DNA from: Anaeramoeba flamelloides
Taxonomy: Eukaryota > Metamonada > Anaeramoebidae
Length of the DNA stretch: 64,000 nucleotides
Reading direction: 5' to 3'
Assembly: GCA_027625915.1 (NCBI GenBank)
Contig: JANTQA010000023.1
Span: 806,001 to 870,000 of the forward strand
Within the stretch, counting starts at the first letter, position 1; each line of letters starts with the position of its first letter. Positions 59,401-64,000 of the stretch are shown in pieces. The notes below the pieces were generated by a model. It was not told the origin of the DNA. It made no database searches and saw nothing but the letters and a program-made list of their open reading frames with translations. The translations under genes were made by a program, and so were the position numbers.

Positions 59401-62400
59401 TTTCTATTTTATTTGTTAAGTGTTGATTTTCGTTAGGTTTTTTTTACGTTTTCTATTTATTTGGAAAATCGATAGATTTTCGTTAGGTTTTTTTGAGTTT
59501 TGTATTTATTTGTGAAGTGTTCTCAGTTTTTTTTTTACTTTAGAAGTAAACCGAAAATTTATTAAAATTTTCGGTTTATTTCTAAAGTAAAAAAAACCTA
59601 ACGAAAATCTATTGATTTTCCAAATAAACAGAAAACTCAAAAAAAACTTAAAGGCGCTTTACCAGAATTCAAAAGAATTGAGTAAAATCTTAGATTTTTC
59701 TCTGTTCTTTTAAATTTCGGGAAACCTAATGGTAAAATGGATGCAATTTTATTGAATCACCTCTCTCAATTAACAATAAACTTAATTTTTCAAGGTAGTA
59801 AGTACCTTTTTCAAATTTTGAGTGGCCACCATTTTTATAAAAATGAATTCTTCAAATCATTTCTTTAACCAAATACATTCATATTTTAATAAATATGAGA
59901 GTGTCAGATATCCTGGTATAATATATTTTCATACCAACTAAAAAATGGAAATCAAAAAAATGAAAAAATTGATCAAGAAAAATAAATAAAAATCATTTAA
60001 TTTTTGATTTTATCTGTAAAATTTGATACAATTATTTATTCTTAATTTGTTTTTTTTTTTAATTTATGCAGGGAAAACACTTATGTTTGTAAAATTTTTG
60101 AGTAACAAATTACTTTTTATTTCTAAAGAATTTCCCAAAATGAATTCTAAAAATCCTATTTTCATTTAATTCATCTAATTCTCGTTTTGTTTCAGAAAAT
60201 ATGATCTTTTTTGAATTTCTCTTCAGAAATAAAGATTTATTGGATGTATTTGTTTGATTTTATAATTATTTATTTTTCATTAAATTGAAAACTCAAAATA
60301 ATTCTGAATCTTGAGTGAAATTTTTTCTCATTTTTTCAATTATTTTGGGTTGAATCTTGTTGTAAATATTTTTTGATCTCGAGAATTCAATCACTTTATA
60401 TTTTTGAAATAGTACTCTTTATTTTGATTTTGTTTGATAAAAAAATTTGAAAAAAAGAATTTTCTAAAGCAAATTTATAACAAAATGTTTTGTAAAATAA
60501 TAATAAATAGTAATGGGGCAAGAAATTCAATATTATAAATCGTTTGGGATTCATTTAAAAATTAAGAAGATAAAGAAAACAAAATCCTAGAAAATAGGCT
60601 TTGGTCGTTTTTTTTTTTTTTAATTCTTGATTTCAACAAATTTATCTGGAAAGGTGATCTTTAATGTTTGGTCTTTTAAAAGAAAATATTTGTTTCAAAT
60701 ACACAACCTTTCGGGTCTATTTTTTTAGGTTTATTATAGGATTAATATCACTCATTCGTATAAACACATTTCTAGATCCAAAACCAAATTTAATAAAACT
60801 CAAAAATTTAATCAAAAAAAAAATGTTCAAAAAATTGAAAAATTAAAGATTCAATTTGGATTTACTTTGTCTTCTTTTTCTTTTAACAAATAGAGCAGTA
60901 AATGGTGTTTTGATTTCAAAGTTTCAATATCTGAGGCACTCAAAAAATATTTTTTTCAGTCAGGTTCACACAATTAAAATTTTTCAAAATGGAAAAATGT
61001 ACTTTATTAAATTAAACAATTTTTTTTTATATTAAGTACTATTTATAAGTGAATTTATCATGAAATTTTTTCAAGCGACTTTTCTTCCAACTCCAACCTC
61101 AAGCTCAAATTTAAATGTAAGAATGTACTCATTTTTTTCAAACAGAATTTTTTTGAAAAGTTTTGATTCTGTAAAAGTTTTCACTTTTTTAAAATAGAAA
61201 ACTTGATAAAAGTTTTAATTCTCTAAAAGAGTCTTCTCTTTTTTATAATAGAAAGTATCGTAAAAAGTTTTAATTCTTGGAAATCGAAAAATGTTTTCAA
61301 AAAGTACTCACTTTTTTTAAAATATCTGTACAAAATAGTTTTCTTTAATTTTATTTAAATTTAAAAGAACCAAAGCACCTTTCCCTCTTATTAAAATCCA
61401 TTCAAATATTTTAAATTGACAAAAACGATTTTGATTTTGAAATTTAATATCAACAAAAGATTTTTTCGTTTTTCAGTTATTTACTCTCTAAATATTGAAG
61501 ATTTGTGATTTTTTTGTTCATTTTCAATTATTTTGAAGAATTTTAGTTTTTTTTATAATTTCTACATTTACCAAAGTTTAAAATTACAAGATTCAGAATA
61601 TTGAATCAATATCCAAATTATAATGTCTAGTAATTACTCGACAATTTATCTGTAAAATGGAAAATACTTTTTGAATTTTTACTCATACTGATAAATTCAA
61701 ATATATTTAATAAAATTTTTAGTTCAATTTCCCATTTTATAATCTCATATCTCAACTTTTAAAGCAACTCAAGAGAAAGAAGCTTTTGAAACACAATCAA
61801 TTTTACAAAGTTTTTTAATATTTTAAAGAATAAAATACTTTCTTCAAAGCTTGTGTAAAAAAATTTGTAAACTGGAAAATTGATTTCATAATTTTCAGAT
61901 TTTAATTTGAATTTATCAGTATTCTCAATTGATCAGAAAAATGGTAATTTCTGAATGTTTTTGAAATTTCAGGTTTTAGTGTTTGACAGTTAAATTTTTC
62001 AATCTCCAAATGCCCAATGACACATAATTAAATACGTTACCTATCTACTTAAAAAGATTTTGTAAAATGGGGTGAAAGTTGATTATGTGGTTTTTTGAAA
62101 AAAAAAGAAATTTTTTTATCTCTTAGTTTCATGAACTTCAAAATAAAACAGAGGTGTTTATTTAGGCTATTTCTGAAAAGTGTTTTTGTCCAACAAAAGA
62201 AGGTGACAATTTAGAAATATGGGATCATTTCTTTTTGGAAAAAGTTTTTGAAAAAATTTAATTCAAAAAAAGGAATTTGAAGGTGTCGGTTTTATTTGAA
62301 AGATTAAGACTAAAAAATGATTAGGTTTGCTTAAACCAAATTCCACAGTTTTTGGGGAGATTTTTTGTTTGTGATCGTATTCATTAAAAATAAAGAAGAA

Positions 62401-62431
62401 AAAAAAGAAAGAATTGAAAAATATTTGTTAT

Positions 62432-62473
<42 letters not shown>

Positions 62474-63279
62474 GATTACGTTTGTTAGGTGGTGTTCTAA
62501 AGGTAACACTACCATGTTTGAATTCTTCAAGAAAGGAGTCAAAGCAAATGCTCCCTTCAAGAACATCGATAATACTTGAATCTGCATTTTCACCCAGTAT
62601 ATCGATGAATCTTAATAAGACATTTATTCCATTTTTTCTGAGGCCAGGCCTATTTTTCAAACTACACAAAGTCTCCATTAACCCAGCTTTTTTAATTTGA
62701 TTTCACAGAATGGAAAAAAAACAATTAACAAAAAGACAAGTTTGTTGCAGCACAAAAAAAAAAAAGAAAAAAAAACTCAATTTACCAAAACTTCGATATT
62801 GCCATTTTAATCTTACTTTTTCTTTGCAAGTGATTACAAGTTTCTCTAAGTGTGAGAAAAACATCACAGAGTCTTCTTGGTTTAATTGTTTTTTTTCTGA
62901 AACGAAAGAGTGGTTAAAAATTCATAAAAAGAAAAAAAAAAAATTATTAGTTTTGTGGATTTTGGTGTGGAAAGAAATCGAAATTTGACAAAATGTTTTT
63001 TGTTGTTTTTATTTAATCCGAATTCAAAAAGCTGTTAAATTTATCCTAGTAGTTACTTCCTTTTTTCTCTAGAGTTGAATTTGGGTGTCCAGAGAATGCG
63101 TCTAACACAAGAGAATAGACTATCGATCCATTTTCTTGATAAAATTTTGTTTCTTCATCTTGATCCATATTAGAAAGTTGAATAAATTCAGACAATGCCT
63201 TCAGTCGACGTGAGGTTTTTTTTTTCTCATTTAAGAAAAAGTTTTTCTTTTTCAAGGACTGTTTGGAAATTTGGCTCAT
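47473..63279 (-). CDS. RalGAP alpha-subunit homologue (tulip/GARNL1-like), Rap/Ran-GAP domain
   Basis: Eight exons found: 63057-63279, 62786-62896, 62480-62686, 58314-58514, 57968-58185, 56954-57297, 56544-56811 and 47473-52259. All phases agree except the join of exons 5 and 6, which is one base out, so a micro-exon or other site there is unseen. About 2,120 residues, close to animal RalGAP-alpha. The start ATG (63279) matches the short charged N-terminus of that family. N-terminal helical repeats align (LKALSEFIQL, LKWQYRSF, RKNGINVLLRFI). After an Asn-rich and Asp/Glu-rich middle (about 1370-1450) come VRIILRNSIGKYVWDVQYF, DVDMLDELLTFI and FIQGLGWEINLNNHLGYLG. The Rap/Ran-GAP core then follows (about 1830-2110), with IKFIIYPLPNSLFKIQI and VGPLV. 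The family inactivates Ral GTPases as a complex with a beta subunit; none is in the window. The catalytic Asn of HLGND reads Asp (GAC, 47896-47898). Confidence 0.92.
53292..53812 (+). repeat. R14 modular repeat, copy 2 (RalGAP intron 7)
   Basis: AAGGGAGGAGTTTTTAATTC, then GCCGTTAGGTTTTTTTTAAT, an inverted pair AGAAAATTTTTGAAATTTTC, GTTAGCTTTTCCAGAATTTA, AAAGAATTGAGTAAAAT and GGCACTCTACAGCACTTTTC. The modules then repeat a second time from about 53580 to 53812. Confidence 0.65.
54266..56075 (+). repeat. R12 dispersed repeat, copy 2 with internal insertion (RalGAP intron 7)
   Basis: 54266-54785 matches 2915-3375. About 55940-56075 (ATGGGATAAACCCTCAAAA, AACTTCCATTAACAATATAA) matches about 3390-3500. 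The intervening 1.15 kb has no counterpart in copy 1 and contains an (AT)n run near 55163 but no clear element ends. Confidence 0.55.
58515..62479 (-). other. RalGAP intron 3 (about 4 kb), repeat-containing
   Basis: Long stretch between RalGAP exons 3 and 4; the codon phases match across it (C + TG). It holds the R15/R14 nest at 59160-59785. The open frames in it are low-complexity and show no domain. Further exons cannot be excluded but are not needed for phase or for alignment with animal RalGAP-alpha. Confidence 0.5.
59160..59785 (+). repeat. R15 copy 2 interrupted by R14 copy 3 (RalGAP intron 3)
   Basis: R15 left part at 59160-59300 (CTCTCTTTCATTTCTTGCTT, CTCTTTTTCTTGTCTTT, GCTAGGATAAAAAATC) and right part at about 59735-59785 (TTGAATCACCTCTCTCAATT). 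Between them, R14 modules at about 59318-59735 (GTTCCGTAGAGTGCCTATG, repeated TTTTCGTTAGGTTTTTT, an inverted pair AACCGAAAATTTATTAAAAT and its complement). The order implies that R14 inserted into R15. Confidence 0.6.
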
Positions 63280-64000
63280 TAAAGGAAAAAAAATAAAAAA
63301 AAGAGAAAATGGAAGTTTTATTTTTTTTTTTTTTCCCAAAAGTCATGTAAGGAGGTATTTTTAGATTGATTAAAAAAGCTGCAAAATTGTTTGGTATTTT
63401 AGGTGAATTAAGTTTCTATATGAACACATTTGTTTTTGTGTAATAGTATGTGATTTCATTTTCAAAAATCGCTAAAAAGTTCGACATTCAATTTTTTGGC
63501 TACATAAGCTAGTAGTGTTGAATTTTAAATGAATTCACTACAGACTAACCCAAAAATATTTGCTAATTTTATCTTGTTGTCTTGAATTTTGATTTCCTTT
63601 TTGATTTGAGAGTATCTTTCAACTCAAGAAAAGAGAATTTGGTTTTTAATTTTTTTTCTGTTCTTTCGGAAAGTACTGTTGTTGTAAAAAAGCATCCTGT
63701 AATTTTGTATCTGTGTTTAACAATAAAAAGCGTGTTTTTTTTTGGGATAGAAGACCTATACATCAACAGATCAAAGAAACCAACAATAAACACTTGACAA
63801 ATATAGTATTGATTTCCTCAAGCTCTATTATTTAAAAAGAAATTCTAAAAATGAAGGATCAAATATTAAAATGTAATTCCAAAAAATATAGAGCAATTTT
63901 TATCATCAAAAAAACCAAAAATTTCCAAAAAACAGAGAAAATTATGAAAAATTTTGAACCAATTTCATTAATAATTTAAAATTTACTTTTAAAAACAAGT
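63280..64000. other. Upstream flank of the RalGAP gene
   Basis: About 720 bp above the RalGAP start codon, expected to include its promoter and 5' leader. No motif stands out and no open frame on either strand shows a recognisable domain. Confidence 0.45.

Noticed and set aside
60664-60846. 60-codon plus-strand frame
   Set aside because: Lies inside RalGAP intron 3, has a low-complexity Lys/Ile/Leu product and no domain.

Overview
The window is nuclear DNA of a unicellular eukaryote with a very A+T-rich genome. Genes are split by GT-AG introns, proteins carry long Asn, Lys and Asp/Glu runs, and both TGA and TAA serve as ordinary stops. There are no bacterial features. The gene set (a SAD/BRSK kinase, a RalGAP-alpha homologue, an ASH-RhoGAP protein and a calponin-homology protein) fits an amoeboid protist such as an amoebozoan or an Anaeramoeba-like metamonad. 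That placement is inference, because no rRNA or organelle marker is present.

I can support five protein-coding genes. In order: (1) a membrane-anchored glyoxalase/VOC-fold protein, minus strand, 3966-5146, two exons; (2) a complete SAD/BRSK-type kinase, plus strand, 8093-15741, five exons; (3) an ASH + RhoGAP protein resembling the C-terminal half of OCRL/INPP5B without the phosphatase, minus strand, 20218-27082, six exons; (4) a protein of about 1,811 residues with an N-terminal CH domain followed by about eleven PH-like modules, minus strand, 29471 to about 41293; (5) a RalGAP-alpha (tulip/GARNL1) homologue of about 2,120 residues, minus strand, 47473-63279, eight exons found. Exon joins were placed by matching reading phase and conserved domain sequence. 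One join in gene 5 remains unresolved. Three of the five genes act on small GTPases or the cortex (RhoGAP, RalGAP, CH/PH) and a fourth is a polarity-type kinase, so the neighbourhood has a signalling/cytoskeleton flavour. I see no evidence of co-regulation.

Almost everything else is non-coding and filled with short non-autonomous DNA elements (MITE-like, with terminal inverted repeats and often a foldback structure). At least fifteen families can be recognised by eye, several with two to six copies in the window (R1 to R16 below). They sit between genes and, strikingly, inside particular introns, which swell to 1.4-6.2 kb while the others stay at about 110-660 bp. Nested insertions are visible, for example R14 inside R15 near 59.3 kb.

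The items most worth a second look are the CH + multi-PH-like protein, the RalGAP homologue whose catalytic Asn thumb reads as Asp, the ASH-RhoGAP protein that keeps the arginine finger its human relatives lack, and a compositionally foreign segment with hairpins and an A-rich tail at about 16.0-16.3 kb.
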